A DNA stretch of 64,000 bases from assembly GCA_963822905.1 (NCBI GenBank), contig CAWGJF010000001.1:1-64000 (forward strand), given 5' to 3'. This document shows positions 34,959 through 45,145 of this stretch, one piece after another; the first letter of the stretch is position 1, and each line of letters begins with the position of its first letter. Source of the stretch: CAWGJF01 sp963822905. Lineage in GTDB: Bacteria > Bacteroidota > Ignavibacteria > Ignavibacteriales > Ignavibacteriaceae. Position numbers and translations under genes: made by a program. The notes under the pieces are model-generated. The model did not search any database. It saw nothing but the letters and a program-made list of their open reading frames with translations, and was not told the origin of the DNA.

Positions 34959-36035
34959 TTACTTTATGTAAAACCCTGCAGATAAAAACCCAACCCAGTG
35001 ACGATAAGAATACGGTGCGGTTATTCCCATATCCGAATCTTTAAATGGAAGAACTCCCCCGGTCATAGTATCAGAATATTTAAAAACTTTTCCGACCATT
35101 AATTTTCCATTCTCGCTAATAATTTTATTAATCGTAAGCAGTCCAAATACTATTGGGTATCTTCCGCACCAGAGTGGACAGTTTTTAGTAACACCTGCTT
35201 CCTGCCAAAGTTCGTTTGAAAAATTTTTAATCTTTTCTAAAGTAACCATTCCATTAAATGTTTCGTCGGCAATTCTTTTGTCATTATTAGTTGCTATTGT
35301 ATGTGCGTTTTCATCAAGTCCGTAAGGTTGATTATCAAAATCTTCGCCGTAATGATTTGCATCATTTGAAATTAGAAAAAAGATATCTTGCCCTAATTTT
35401 AAATTGTTTTCTTTTATATACGCGGTAATTATTTTAGCTAACTCCGCACTCAAAGAATCCATTCTTGCAAACGGCATTCCGGTTACCATAATAGGAGTTA
35501 TTTTAACATCGCGATTGTAATGCTGAAGAAACGGAATTAATCCTTCAATTGAATGCTCAATACTCTGTGCTTTATTGCTGACCATGCAGTACTGCTTATT
35601 AAGTTTCTGTTTTATTAATTCTCTTAAAGGAGAAATTTCAACATCACTGTAAGGTCCCTGCCATTTATCATACTCATCGAAAATCAAAACGTTACGCGGA
35701 TCGTTCATTTCTTTTCTGACAGTTCCATGAGTTACACCAAATATCACAACTTCCTTAGTATGTATCAGCTTATAAAGTGGATGATAAATTTTCCCGGCGT
35801 ATAAATAATCATCGTGAGGAGAAATTCCGGCAACAAGATTTTCAGAATTAAACCTACCTGTCCGGTAGGCAGGATTATCACCGGAACAATTTTTATCGAG
35901 CCATTCAATAAATTTATCAAACTGATTTGCGTCCCAGCAGTAGCCGACATTATCACGGATTGGTCTGGTTGTTTGAGAAATAATTGCACTATTCATAATT
36001 ATAAACAATAGAAAAATTAATTTAAGTTTTTGCAT
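34959..36035 (-). CDS. Secreted MEMO1-family (AmmeMemoRadiSam protein B-like) protein
   Basis: This 358-residue protein belongs to the MEMO family: AGISPHDDYLYAG, VVIFGVTHGT, a Ser-Ile-Glu-His segment (QSIEHSIEGLIPFLQ) and FLISNDANHYGEDFD. These residues line the metal site in relatives. Unlike the usual cytoplasmic members, it has a signal peptide (MQKLKLIFLLFIIMNSAIIS). The family is associated with AMMECR1 and radical SAM proteins, but neither is next to it here. It lies 8 bases after the TolC gene, so it is probably the last gene of the efflux operon. The function is unknown; a copper- or iron-related redox role has been proposed for the human homologue. Confidence 0.85.
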   Translation of the reverse strand: MQKLKLIFLLFIIMNSAIISQTTRPIRDNVGYCWDANQFDKFIEWLDKNCSGDNPAYRTGRFNSENLVAGISPHDDYLYAGKIYHPLYKLIHTKEVVIFGVTHGTVRKEMNDPRNVLIFDEYDKWQGPYSDVEISPLRELIKQKLNKQYCMVSNKAQSIEHSIEGLIPFLQHYNRDVKITPIMVTGMPFARMDSLSAELAKIITAYIKENNLKLGQDIFFLISNDANHYGEDFDNQPYGLDENAHTIATNNDKRIADETFNGMVTLEKIKNFSNELWQEAGVTKNCPLWCGRYPIVFGLLTINKIISENGKLMVGKVFKYSDTMTGGVLPFKDSDMGITAPYSYRHWVGFLSAGFYIK

Positions 36036-36043
36036 TTCATCAA

Positions 36044-37360
36044 TTATTCTGTTTTAATTAATTGTCCGCTGAGTTTAAGCAACTCTGTCTCTGCTGTCTT
36101 TGCATCAAACTGAGCTGAAACAAGTCTGCTTTTAGCATTGATGAGCTTTCTCTGAGTTTCACGAAATTCAAGCGGAGTGATATTTCCCAACTTTAATTTT
36201 TCCAATGCGATATCAACACTTTCCTGTGCAATAGTTAGGTTTTCTTCTTCAAGCTGAACCAACTGAAGACTATTTAAATATTTTTTATAAGTATTAAGAA
36301 GATTTGCTTCGACATCAATTTTAACCTGGCTGAATTTTAACCGGCTGTTTTCAATGTCTATTTGTACGTTATCAATTTTTCTGCTTGTATTCAAACCGTT
36401 AAACAAATTGAAGGATGCAGATACGCCATAGCTCAGACTATAATTTTTATTTGACTTTACAAACCCTGCTTCGGATTCTGAATTTGTATAATTATATCCG
36501 CCTATCATAGAAACTGTTGGGAACCATTCGGATCTTGCAAGTCCCAGGTTTATTTCAGAAAGATTTAAATTCTTTTGTGCTATATCCAGAGTAGTATTCC
36601 TATCAAGAGTTAAACTCTTAAGTTTATCAAGATTCAACTCTTTGTTAATGATAATTGTATCGCCTACGTTGAAATCAGAATCTACACTTCTTCCCATCAA
36701 TTGGTTTAGCGAAACTTTTAACTGCTCATAAGTCAATTCCTCTTTAAGCAGGTTTGAACGGTCTTCATTTAAATCAACCTGTGCTTGCCTTAAATCAAAT
36801 TTTGAACCACTGCCAACATCTTTTTTTGATTCCGCTATTCGGACTCTTTCTTCAGAAATAGTTATAGTTTCTTTTAGAACGTCGAGCACCTGTTTTTCTT
36901 TTATCAAGTTATAATAAGTTTCAGTAACATCGGCAATATTGTTTTCAACTGCTGCTTTATAATTTACCTTCCCGATTTTATTCAGTTCTTTCAGCGCATT
37001 TAAATTTCCAAACATTTGTAACCCATCAAATATTGTCCAGTTGAGATTTACTCCGGCAGTTATGTTGGTAGATTTTGCCCCTTTGCTGTCAATAATTCTT
37101 CCGTCAACATATTCCGCCTTTGTATCATTTGAACTTTTAATATAAGATCCTGTAGCATCAACTGTTGGTAAAAACCCCGAGTTACCAATTGTTGAATTGT
37201 TTCCGGCAATTTCAGATTCGTTCCGTGCAATGCTGATTGAAAAATTATTAGACAAAGTTATTTCAATTGCTTTCTCAAGCGTTAGTGTTTCCTGGCTGAA
37301 AGATTTAAAGCTAAAAAGTATTATTAAAAAGAATGGCTGAATATATTTTGTGAATTTCAT
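36044..37360 (-). CDS. TolC-family outer-membrane channel
   Basis: This 438-residue protein has a signal peptide (KYIQPFFLIILFSFKSFSQ) followed by two TolC-type helical repeats (LEKAIEITLSNNFSISIARN, then ATGSYIKSSNDTKAEYV, and later LSEINLGLARSEWFPTVSM with a second barrel segment). It would form the outer-membrane duct for the RND pump encoded just upstream. It starts 20 bases after the permease gene stop, as the third gene of the operon. Confidence 0.9.
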   Translation of the reverse strand: MKFTKYIQPFFLIILFSFKSFSQETLTLEKAIEITLSNNFSISIARNESEIAGNNSTIGNSGFLPTVDATGSYIKSSNDTKAEYVDGRIIDSKGAKSTNITAGVNLNWTIFDGLQMFGNLNALKELNKIGKVNYKAAVENNIADVTETYYNLIKEKQVLDVLKETITISEERVRIAESKKDVGSGSKFDLRQAQVDLNEDRSNLLKEELTYEQLKVSLNQLMGRSVDSDFNVGDTIIINKELNLDKLKSLTLDRNTTLDIAQKNLNLSEINLGLARSEWFPTVSMIGGYNYTNSESEAGFVKSNKNYSLSYGVSASFNLFNGLNTSRKIDNVQIDIENSRLKFSQVKIDVEANLLNTYKKYLNSLQLVQLEEENLTIAQESVDIALEKLKLGNITPLEFRETQRKLINAKSRLVSAQFDAKTAETELLKLSGQLIKTE

Positions 37361-37380
37361 TTTCTGTTTATTACAATTTA

Positions 37381-40300
37381 TTAATTACCCAAAAGAACTG
37401 TGTCTTCTTCAACCCCGGTTTGTTCAGTAATATTTGAGACTGTCGCGGTCTTCCGGGAAAAGTAAGAATACACCGCCGGAACTACAAGAAGAGTTAAAAA
37501 TGTTGAAAAGATTAACCCGCCTATAACAGCGATTCCCATTGACACTCTGCTTTCAGAGCCGGCACCAAGTGCGAGTGCAATTGGCAAAATTCCAAGCACT
37601 GTTGATAAGCTTGTCATTAATATCGGACGAAGTCTTGCAGCAGCGGCATCTTTAATTGCTTCTATTTTTGTCAGACCTGTTGCTTTTCGTTGATTTGCAA
37701 ATTCAACAATAAGAATTCCGTTTTTTGTTACGATACCGATAAGCATTATGATCCCAATTTCGCTGAAGATGTTTAAGGTCTGATTAAAATACCATAACGA
37801 TATCAACGCTCCGAATATAGCAAGTGGCACTGTGAATAAAATTATAAACGGATCTCTGAAGCTTTCGAATTGCGCCGCGAGGACAAGATATATGAATCCA
37901 ATTGCCAGCAGGAATGCAAACAAAAGACTGGAAGAACTTTCAGAATAATCTTTTGAAGCACCGCTTAAAGCTGTTGAAAAAGTTTCATCAAGAACTTCCG
38001 ATGAAATTTTGTCCATTTCTTTAATTCCGTCTCCGATGGTTTTACCGGGTGCCAGACCTGCGGACACGGTTGCAGAAACATAACGGTTAAACCTGTAAAG
38101 CTGTGGTGGTGCGCTTTGTTCTGTTAGCGTCACAACATTATCAAGCTGTATTAATTCGCCTTTATTATTCGTTACATATAATGATTTTAAATCAATTGGT
38201 GCATTTCTTTTATTTCGGATCAGTTGTCCTATTACCTGGTATTGTTTTCCATCTTTAATAAAATATCCAAATCTCTGTCCGCTGAAAGCCGCTTGAATTG
38301 TTTGTGCGATGTTGATTGTAGAAACACCAAGGTCTCTTGCTCTTTGTCTGTCAATTGCCAGTTTAATTTCCGGCTTGTTGAATTTCAGATTGGCATCAAC
38401 AATAGTAAACATCGGATCTTTTTGCGCGGCATCCATAAACTTTGGAAGATATTCTCTAAGTTTTTCAAAGTTGGGAGCTTGAATTACATACTCGACAGGT
38501 AATCCGCCTCTTCTTTGTCCGATTGATTGCTGCTGAGTTGCAAATACCCGTGCTTCTGTCATCCTGAATAATGTTGGAGTTATATCATCAGCAATTTGTT
38601 GCTGCGAACGTCGACGTTCATCCGGTTTAGTTAGGATTATAAAGGCAAACCCGGAATTGACAGAACTTGAAGCTCCAAAACCTGGCGATGTTACAGAAAT
38701 TATTGCGTCTCTTTCAGGTATATCTTCTTTTAAAGTTTGAATCAGCTTATCCATAAAGTGATCCATATAATCAAAGGATGATCCCTCCGAACCTGTAACG
38801 TATAGTCTGATTCCGCTTCTGTCTTCGAGAGGAGCTAATTCAGAAGGAATAAATGTGAAAAAAAGATATATCAAGCCAAGGGAAACTCCCATTATTAAGA
38901 ATGCTATCCATCTTTTAGCAAGGAAAGCATCCAAAGAATTTCGATAAGTCTTATTCAGTTTGATGAAGAATGGTTCGGTTTTATTATAAAACCAGTTATG
39001 CTTATCTCTGCCTTTTAAAATTCTTGAACCAAGCATTGGTGTAAGAGTTAAAGCAACAAATGCTGAGATGATTACGGATCCCGCAATGACAATTCCAAAC
39101 TCACGGAATAGCCTTCCGGTCAATCCCTGGAGAAAAATTATCGGAAGGAATACAGAGGCTAAAGCTACCGTGGTTGAAATAATTGCAAAGAATATCTCTG
39201 CAGATCCTCGTCTTGCGGCTTCGTCGGGATGCAGTCCTTCTTCTATTTTAGCATAAATATTTTCAAGCACAACTATTGCATCGTCAACCACTATTCCAAT
39301 TGCAAGCACAATTCCCAGTAGAGTCAAAACATTTATGGAAAAGTTTGCAACGTACATTATAAAAAAAGCCCCAATCAAGGAAATTGGAATTGCGATAACA
39401 GGTATTATGGTTGTCCGCCAGTTCCTTAAAAAGAGGAAGATAATTAACACAACAAGTCCAAATGCAACAAAGATGGTTTGCTCAACTTCAGAAATTGAAT
39501 CCCGGATGTAGTCTGTTACATCAAAACCGATCCCAGTTTTAATATCCGGAGGCAGTTCTTTTTTTATTTGCGCGAGTCGTTTATAAAACTCATCTGTTAT
39601 GGCAATATTGTTTGCGCCAGGCTGTGCAACCAAAACCACACCAACCATTGGTGTGCCTTCTCTTTTCAGAACTGTTCTTTGGTTTTCAGCGCCGAGTTCA
39701 GCATATCCAACGTCTTTTAATCTTACAATATTTCCCTTGTCTTCTTTAATTATAAGATCATTAAACTCACCGGCATCATGAAGTCTGCCTATCGTTCTAA
39801 TCGAGAGTTCAGTTTTATTTCCCTCAATTAATCCTGAAGGTAACTCAACGTTTTCCCTATTCACAGCATTCTTTACATCAAGCGGAGTCAAATGATACGC
39901 TGCAAGTTTAGAAGGGTCGAGCCACAATCTCATTGAATATTTTTTTTCGCCCCAAATGTTTACTGCACTAACGCCAGGTATTGTTTGAAATCTTTCTTTA
40001 AAAACATTGTTGGCAAGCTCGGTAAGCTGAAGAAGATTTCTTGTATCGCTTTGAATATTCAGGAATACAATTGGTGAAGCGTCCGCATCGGCTTTGGAAA
40101 CAATTGGCGGTTCAACATCCGGAGGTAAATTTCTTACAGCACGTGAAACTTTATCCCGGACATCATTCGCTGCAGTTTCAAGATCTACATCTATATCAAA
40201 TTCCACAGTGATTGTACTTCGTCCGTCGCGGCTCACTGAAGTAAGAGAACGAATTCCGGCAATGCCATTAATTGATTCTTCAAGTGGTTCTGTTATTTGC

Positions 40301-40482
40301 GATTCAATTACATCTGCATTCGCACCTATGTAACTTGTACTTACCGTGATTATAGGCGGATCAACAGAAGGATATTCCCGAACACCGAGATAAGTGTATC
40401 CCAGCAAACCAAGCACTACGATTGCAATCGACATTACTATTGCAAGTACCGGTCTTCTTATACTTAATGATGAAAGGCTCAT
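37381..40482 (-). CDS. RND efflux permease, HAE-1/AcrB type
   Basis: This 1033-residue protein has the RND layout of 12 helices and two large periplasmic loops. The first segment is IRRPVLAIVMSIAIVVLGLL. The proton-relay motif GIVVDDAIVVLENIYAKI in helix 4 includes the two conserved Asp residues. The second half repeats the pattern (AAAARLRPILMTSLSTVLGI). It exports amphiphilic compounds using proton influx. Its ATG overlaps the stop of the fusion-protein gene by one base (TAATG). Substrates cannot be inferred. Confidence 0.95.
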   Translation of the reverse strand: MSLSSLSIRRPVLAIVMSIAIVVLGLLGYTYLGVREYPSVDPPIITVSTSYIGANADVIESQITEPLEESINGIAGIRSLTSVSRDGRSTITVEFDIDVDLETAANDVRDKVSRAVRNLPPDVEPPIVSKADADASPIVFLNIQSDTRNLLQLTELANNVFKERFQTIPGVSAVNIWGEKKYSMRLWLDPSKLAAYHLTPLDVKNAVNRENVELPSGLIEGNKTELSIRTIGRLHDAGEFNDLIIKEDKGNIVRLKDVGYAELGAENQRTVLKREGTPMVGVVLVAQPGANNIAITDEFYKRLAQIKKELPPDIKTGIGFDVTDYIRDSISEVEQTIFVAFGLVVLIIFLFLRNWRTTIIPVIAIPISLIGAFFIMYVANFSINVLTLLGIVLAIGIVVDDAIVVLENIYAKIEEGLHPDEAARRGSAEIFFAIISTTVALASVFLPIIFLQGLTGRLFREFGIVIAGSVIISAFVALTLTPMLGSRILKGRDKHNWFYNKTEPFFIKLNKTYRNSLDAFLAKRWIAFLIMGVSLGLIYLFFTFIPSELAPLEDRSGIRLYVTGSEGSSFDYMDHFMDKLIQTLKEDIPERDAIISVTSPGFGASSSVNSGFAFIILTKPDERRRSQQQIADDITPTLFRMTEARVFATQQQSIGQRRGGLPVEYVIQAPNFEKLREYLPKFMDAAQKDPMFTIVDANLKFNKPEIKLAIDRQRARDLGVSTINIAQTIQAAFSGQRFGYFIKDGKQYQVIGQLIRNKRNAPIDLKSLYVTNNKGELIQLDNVVTLTEQSAPPQLYRFNRYVSATVSAGLAPGKTIGDGIKEMDKISSEVLDETFSTALSGASKDYSESSSSLLFAFLLAIGFIYLVLAAQFESFRDPFIILFTVPLAIFGALISLWYFNQTLNIFSEIGIIMLIGIVTKNGILIVEFANQRKATGLTKIEAIKDAAAARLRPILMTSLSTVLGILPIALALGAGSESRVSMGIAVIGGLIFSTFLTLLVVPAVYSYFSRKTATVSNITEQTGVEEDTVLLGN

Positions 40483-41546
40483 TACTCAATCTCCGATATC
40501 GATACGGGCATCCCGGGTCTTAGTTGAAGCATTCCTGAAGTTATAATTGTGTCCCCTTCGCTGATCCCGGAAGTTAATTGAACACTTACATCGGTTCTTA
40601 TTCCTGTTTCAACCTGTTGGGGAATTGCACTTCCATTTTTATAAAGAAAAACTTTTTGTCCTTTTATGTCAGGGATCAAAGCTTCAGAAGGAACCAGGAT
40701 TGCGTTTTCAATTTTCTTTAAAACAAGTTCAACATTTGCAAATGAGCCGGGAAGAATTTCCCTGCCGGTATTTGAACAAAGCGCACGAATCTGTAATGTT
40801 CTTGTAACCTGATCAATTTTGGGTTCAATTGCATACACTTTACCAATATACTTTTTATTGCTCCCTGAAATCGTGAAATTAATTTCGTCTCCTACTTCAA
40901 CCATTGATGAGTATCTCTCAGGAATAGAAAAATCTATTTTAATCGGGTTTATATTTTGCAGACTAGCCATAACCATAGAACTATTTACAAAGCTTCCAAC
41001 GCTTACATTTTTTAACCCAACTATACCGCCGAATGGTGCACGGATTTCCGTTTTGTCAATTTGTGCTTTAATCAATTCAACTTCTGCCTGGTTAACCTGA
41101 AGCTGGTTTGCTGTCATGTCATAATCTTCCTGACTGATAGCTTCTTTTTCAAGCAATTGCTTCTGCCTGTATTCAGTATCCTTTTGAAGTTCCAGTCTTG
41201 ATTTTGCACTTTGTAGCTGAGCTTGCAAATCTGCATCATTAATTTTTACAAGCAAGTCTCCCGCTTTGACATAGCTGCCCTCGCGGAAAAAAATCCCGGT
41301 TATCTTCCCATCTACCTCGCTCTTCAAATCAACTTCTTCATTAGCCAGGATAGTTCCCGTTGTTAAGACCTTATTTTCAAGCACTTCATATTTTGTAATA
41401 TGTGCTTTTACCGGAAGTGGGCCTGCTGATTTAGGTCCGGGAGTGTCTGAAGAATTCTCAGATGATTTTAGTTTAGGAATGGCAAGCAGAATTAAAATGA
41501 TAACTGCTGCGGAAACAATTAAAATTGCTTTGGTATTTTTTTTCAT
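40482..41546 (-). CDS. RND membrane fusion protein (HlyD/AcrA family)
   Basis: This 354-residue protein has an N-terminal anchor (AILIVSAAVIILILLAIPKL) and a split biotinyl-lipoyl-like domain (GTILANEEVDLKSEVDGKIT, later IRAPFGGIVGLKNVSVGSFV) around a coiled hairpin (LQAQLQSAKSRLELQKDTEY). A beta-barrel domain and a membrane-proximal domain follow. It connects the permease to the TolC duct. It is the first gene of the operon. The promoter should lie in the shared region 41547-41935. No local regulator of the pump is seen. Confidence 0.93.
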   Translation of the reverse strand: MKKNTKAILIVSAAVIILILLAIPKLKSSENSSDTPGPKSAGPLPVKAHITKYEVLENKVLTTGTILANEEVDLKSEVDGKITGIFFREGSYVKAGDLLVKINDADLQAQLQSAKSRLELQKDTEYRQKQLLEKEAISQEDYDMTANQLQVNQAEVELIKAQIDKTEIRAPFGGIVGLKNVSVGSFVNSSMVMASLQNINPIKIDFSIPERYSSMVEVGDEINFTISGSNKKYIGKVYAIEPKIDQVTRTLQIRALCSNTGREILPGSFANVELVLKKIENAILVPSEALIPDIKGQKVFLYKNGSAIPQQVETGIRTDVSVQLTSGISEGDTIITSGMLQLRPGMPVSISEIE

Positions 41547-41935
41547 TTAAATATTTCCCAATTAGAACTTTGGCAACTTAACTAAATTGGAATTGTCTTA
41601 ACAATATAAAAATTGGTAAGATGTTTTAGTCAACATTGATACTGAAATAATTTTATTTTGTGAATTCAGTATGTTTTTTAGTTACTAATTTCCCAAATAA
41701 AATAATTTTGAATACTCTTTATTTCTCACCTAAAATTAGCCCGGACAATTCTTTTGCTTAAGTTAATATTGAGAATTTATACATAACAAATTCCCATTTA
41801 TAATAACTTCTTTTGAATTCCTTTGAAATATTAGCAAAAACGATAGTTTTTGTATAGTGGCATTTTTGTTGACTTTCTAATTAGCAAATATTCACTTCTG
41901 TCTTCTGTTTTCAACGCACAATTTTTTTCAAGCTG
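41547..41935. other. Divergent regulatory region between efflux operon and histidine kinase
   Basis: This 389-base AT-rich region serves the leftward efflux operon and the rightward kinase gene. The only element I can name is a sigma54-like sequence at 41858-41872. Confidence 0.6.
41858..41872 (+). promoter_or_regulatory. Possible sigma54 promoter of the kinase/regulator operon
   Basis: TGGCATTTTTGTTGA matches the -24/-12 consensus (TGGCAC-N5-TTGC) except that the -12 dinucleotide is GA, not GC. GG to GA spacing is the required 10 bases. It lies about 65 bases before the kinase ATG, which would allow autoregulation by the NtrC-type protein. Confidence 0.4.
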
Positions 41936-44900
41936 ATGAATAACGGTTTTACGAAACAAAATACCGGGGGTTCATTTCAGAAAAGCTTCTGGAATTATTT
42001 GGGGCAGAAGCGTTTTGGTATCTTTAAAAAATTTCTTCTTTCTTTTCTAATAATCTCCATTATCCCCCTGCTTGCTTTCGGAATATATACAATTGTAAAT
42101 ATCAGTTCTGTTGGAGAAAATATTGTCCGGCATGCGAAACTTGATATTGATCAGAAGACACAGGAAACAATGGAAGTTCAGGCTGTGCTTACTGCAGAAG
42201 CTGTCCAAAAATTTCTGCGTCAATGCGTAAATGACTTAACAATGTTAAAACAATCTAATTTTTCTGCTGAAGAGTTTTTACGATTCAGCAAACAACATCA
42301 GTCAGAAGTCTGGATAAGAAAAGGAACAAACGCAGAACCTGTTGAAGTTCATCAGTTAATTCCATTGTATAAAGAAATAGCATACATTGGTTTTAACGGT
42401 CAGGAAAAAATAAAAATAAAAGATGGAAAAGTTGTTAAAGGTTTTCAGCTTGTAAATGATAAGGATCCCCGTAACACTACTTATTTGAATGAAAACTATT
42501 TTACTGAAACCGCTAAACTGAAATATGGTGAAGTTTATGTCTCTCATCTCTCTGGTTTCTTTGTAAACAAAAAAGAACAACTGGGAAATGCAAAAAATCC
42601 TGAGGATGCAATTGAGGGGGGAAAATATGATGGTGTGATTCGCTTTGCAACTCCCATTTATAAATCCGGAAAGTTTTCTGGAATATTAATGATTGCGCTT
42701 GATCATCAGCATTTAATGGAATTTACCCAGCATATTCTTCCAAACAAAAAAACATTTACAGTCTTCCCTGTTTATGCTTCTGGTGACTATGCGTTTATGC
42801 TGGATGATAATGGCTGGATAATTACTCATCCAAAACTATGGGATATCCCAGGTGTGGATAAAAACGGAAAGCCGGTTCCGGCATATACCGAACACTCAAG
42901 TAAAAAAGATATTGAGATGGGAAGGATTCCATTCAACCTGGATTCGGTTGGTTTTATTCATACTGCATATCCTTTCGTAGCTTCTGAAATCAGAAAAAAA
43001 CATTCCGGGTCAATTGTTACAACAAACGTTGGCGGTGTAAAAAAGGTAATGTCTTATGCTCCTATTTATTTTGATAAAGGAGTTTATTCCAAATACGGAA
43101 TATTTGGTGGAATAACAATCGGCTCAAACATAGAAAGATTCCATGATGCAGCTAATCAAATTTCTGCAGATATGAATACAACTGTACATTTTTACAGGAT
43201 TAATATTATCTGGATTATCTTAATAACTTTTTTTGTGGCTATTATTTCCTCCTGGTTCGTTTCAAGAAATTTTACAAAACCATTACTTCGTATTACTGAA
43301 GGCGCTAAAAAACTTGCAGAGGGAAGTTTGAATAAACCCGTAGAAGTTTTAAGAAATGACGAAATAGGTTTTCTTTCAAGTTCGTTTAATTATATGGCTG
43401 AAGAGCTCAAACAAAAAAATCAGACGCTTGTTGATTCTTTTAATGAATTAAAAAAATCCAAAACTGAAATGGAAACATATGCGGGTGATCTGGAATACCA
43501 GTTAAAAATATTTAAAAGTATTCTTCGGATCAGCAACATACTTGGCTCCACATTCAATTTAACCCGCGTATTAAATTATATCCTGCATAATAGCGTTGAG
43601 AGTATTGGTTTTGACCGTGCAATTTTATATCTGCTTGATAGAGAAGAAAATCGTCTTGTTTGCAGAGAAGTTTACGGGTTTACAATGGAGGAAGAAGAAA
43701 GGGCCAGAAATTCAAAATATAGTCTTCAGCATTTTGATTGTATTGAAACAAAGGTTGTTAAAAGCGGTAACAAAATTTTTGTTGATGACTTTAGTACGTA
43801 TGAAGATGCGACGGAACTGGACAGAAAAATCAGGAGAATATCAGGGAGCAAATCTTTTGTATTTGTCCCGCTTCGTGTGAGAGAAAAAATTATCGGAATT
43901 CTCGGAGCAGATAAATTAAGAAGTAAAACAAAGATTTCAGAACTTGATGTTAGCTCTCTGCAGATACTTGCAAACCAGGCTTCCCGTGTAATTGAAAATA
44001 CGAGATTGGTCCGGGAGATAATTATTCAGAAAAATTTTAATGAAAACATTTTAAAATATATGCCTGATGGTGTAATCACAGTTGATAACGATGGCATAAT
44101 AAACAGCATTAACCCGGCAGCTACGAATATCCTGGAAACAGAAAACCAGAATATCATCGGCAAGAACATTTGGAATCTGTTTGGATACAATGAACCCGCT
44201 GTTGGTGAAATAAAGCAATCAATTACTTTAACCGGTGTCTACCGCAAGTATAACCAGGATTTTATTATCAATGACAAAACAAAGTTTATAACAATTACTG
44301 CCTCATTAATGAATAATCCTGATAACGATAATTCGGGCATTGTTCTGATTCTACAAAATACAACCGAGAAAAAATTGCTTGATGATCAAATTCAAAAAAT
44401 GGATCGTCTTGCTTCGCTTGGAAAGTTTGCCGCCGGGATTGCACATGAAATCAGGAATCCCCTGACGGGACTTAGTTTGTTTCTTGATGACCTTCATGAC
44501 AAAATAAATAATCAGCCGGAGGTTTCTAAAAATATTGAAATGGGTCTGACTGAAGTTGAACGGCTTGAATCTTTCGTTAATGAATTGCTCGATTATTCTT
44601 CCCCGACGAAACAAAAACTATCAACAAAGAACATAAACTTTCTTATTGAAGCAACACTGCATTTTATAGACAAGCAATGCCGGAATTCAAAAATAATTTT
44701 AAGAACTGAATTATCTCCGGATATTCCTGACGTTTATATAGACCAGGAAAAGATTAGACAGGCTTTACTAAATATTTTACTTAATGCAATTCACGCAATG
44801 CCAAATGGCGGTGGGTTGAAAATAAAGACATCGTATGCTAAATATAAAAATGAAAGTTTTTTACCCGTTAATGGGGATGGGAATCACAAGCCTGGGTGGG

Positions 44901-45145
44901 TTACAATAAAGATCTCTGACACCGGGTCAGGAATTCCCGAAGCAATAATCAACAAAGTTTTTGATCCGTTCTTCACAAGCAAAAAAGGCGGGACCGGGCT
45001 GGGACTTTCCATTACTCATAATATAATAACTGAACATAAGGGAAAAATTAAAGTTTCTAACTCAAGATACGGTGGTGCCGTTTTTTCGATTCAACTCCCT
45101 GTAAACATCGTAAAGAAAAAGGAATTATTATTTGAGGAGGTTTAA
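41936..45145 (+). CDS. Membrane histidine kinase: Cache-like sensor, HAMP, GAF, PAS, HisKA, HATPase
   Basis: This 1069-residue inner-membrane sensor has one helix at about 33-55 and a large periplasmic Cache-type sensor (about 56-425; GDYAFMLDDNGWIITHPKLW). A second helix (about 427-445) is followed by HAMP (RNFTKPLLRITEGAKKLAEG), GAF (about 525-690) and PAS (about 700-815; LKYMPDGVITVDNDGIINSI). The HisKA domain has the phospho-accepting His in AAGIAHEIRNPLTG (about 840), and the HATPase has DTGSGIPEAI and GGTGLGLSI. The response regulator starts one base after its stop. Cache domains often bind small acids or amino acids, which fits the Liv-type transporter downstream. Confidence 0.93.
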   Translation: MNNGFTKQNTGGSFQKSFWNYLGQKRFGIFKKFLLSFLIISIIPLLAFGIYTIVNISSVGENIVRHAKLDIDQKTQETMEVQAVLTAEAVQKFLRQCVNDLTMLKQSNFSAEEFLRFSKQHQSEVWIRKGTNAEPVEVHQLIPLYKEIAYIGFNGQEKIKIKDGKVVKGFQLVNDKDPRNTTYLNENYFTETAKLKYGEVYVSHLSGFFVNKKEQLGNAKNPEDAIEGGKYDGVIRFATPIYKSGKFSGILMIALDHQHLMEFTQHILPNKKTFTVFPVYASGDYAFMLDDNGWIITHPKLWDIPGVDKNGKPVPAYTEHSSKKDIEMGRIPFNLDSVGFIHTAYPFVASEIRKKHSGSIVTTNVGGVKKVMSYAPIYFDKGVYSKYGIFGGITIGSNIERFHDAANQISADMNTTVHFYRINIIWIILITFFVAIISSWFVSRNFTKPLLRITEGAKKLAEGSLNKPVEVLRNDEIGFLSSSFNYMAEELKQKNQTLVDSFNELKKSKTEMETYAGDLEYQLKIFKSILRISNILGSTFNLTRVLNYILHNSVESIGFDRAILYLLDREENRLVCREVYGFTMEEEERARNSKYSLQHFDCIETKVVKSGNKIFVDDFSTYEDATELDRKIRRISGSKSFVFVPLRVREKIIGILGADKLRSKTKISELDVSSLQILANQASRVIENTRLVREIIIQKNFNENILKYMPDGVITVDNDGIINSINPAATNILETENQNIIGKNIWNLFGYNEPAVGEIKQSITLTGVYRKYNQDFIINDKTKFITITASLMNNPDNDNSGIVLILQNTTEKKLLDDQIQKMDRLASLGKFAAGIAHEIRNPLTGLSLFLDDLHDKINNQPEVSKNIEMGLTEVERLESFVNELLDYSSPTKQKLSTKNINFLIEATLHFIDKQCRNSKIILRTELSPDIPDVYIDQEKIRQALLNILLNAIHAMPNGGGLKIKTSYAKYKNESFLPVNGDGNHKPGWVTIKISDTGSGIPEAIINKVFDPFFTSKKGGTGLGLSITHNIITEHKGKIKVSNSRYGGAVFSIQLPVNIVKKKELLFEEV

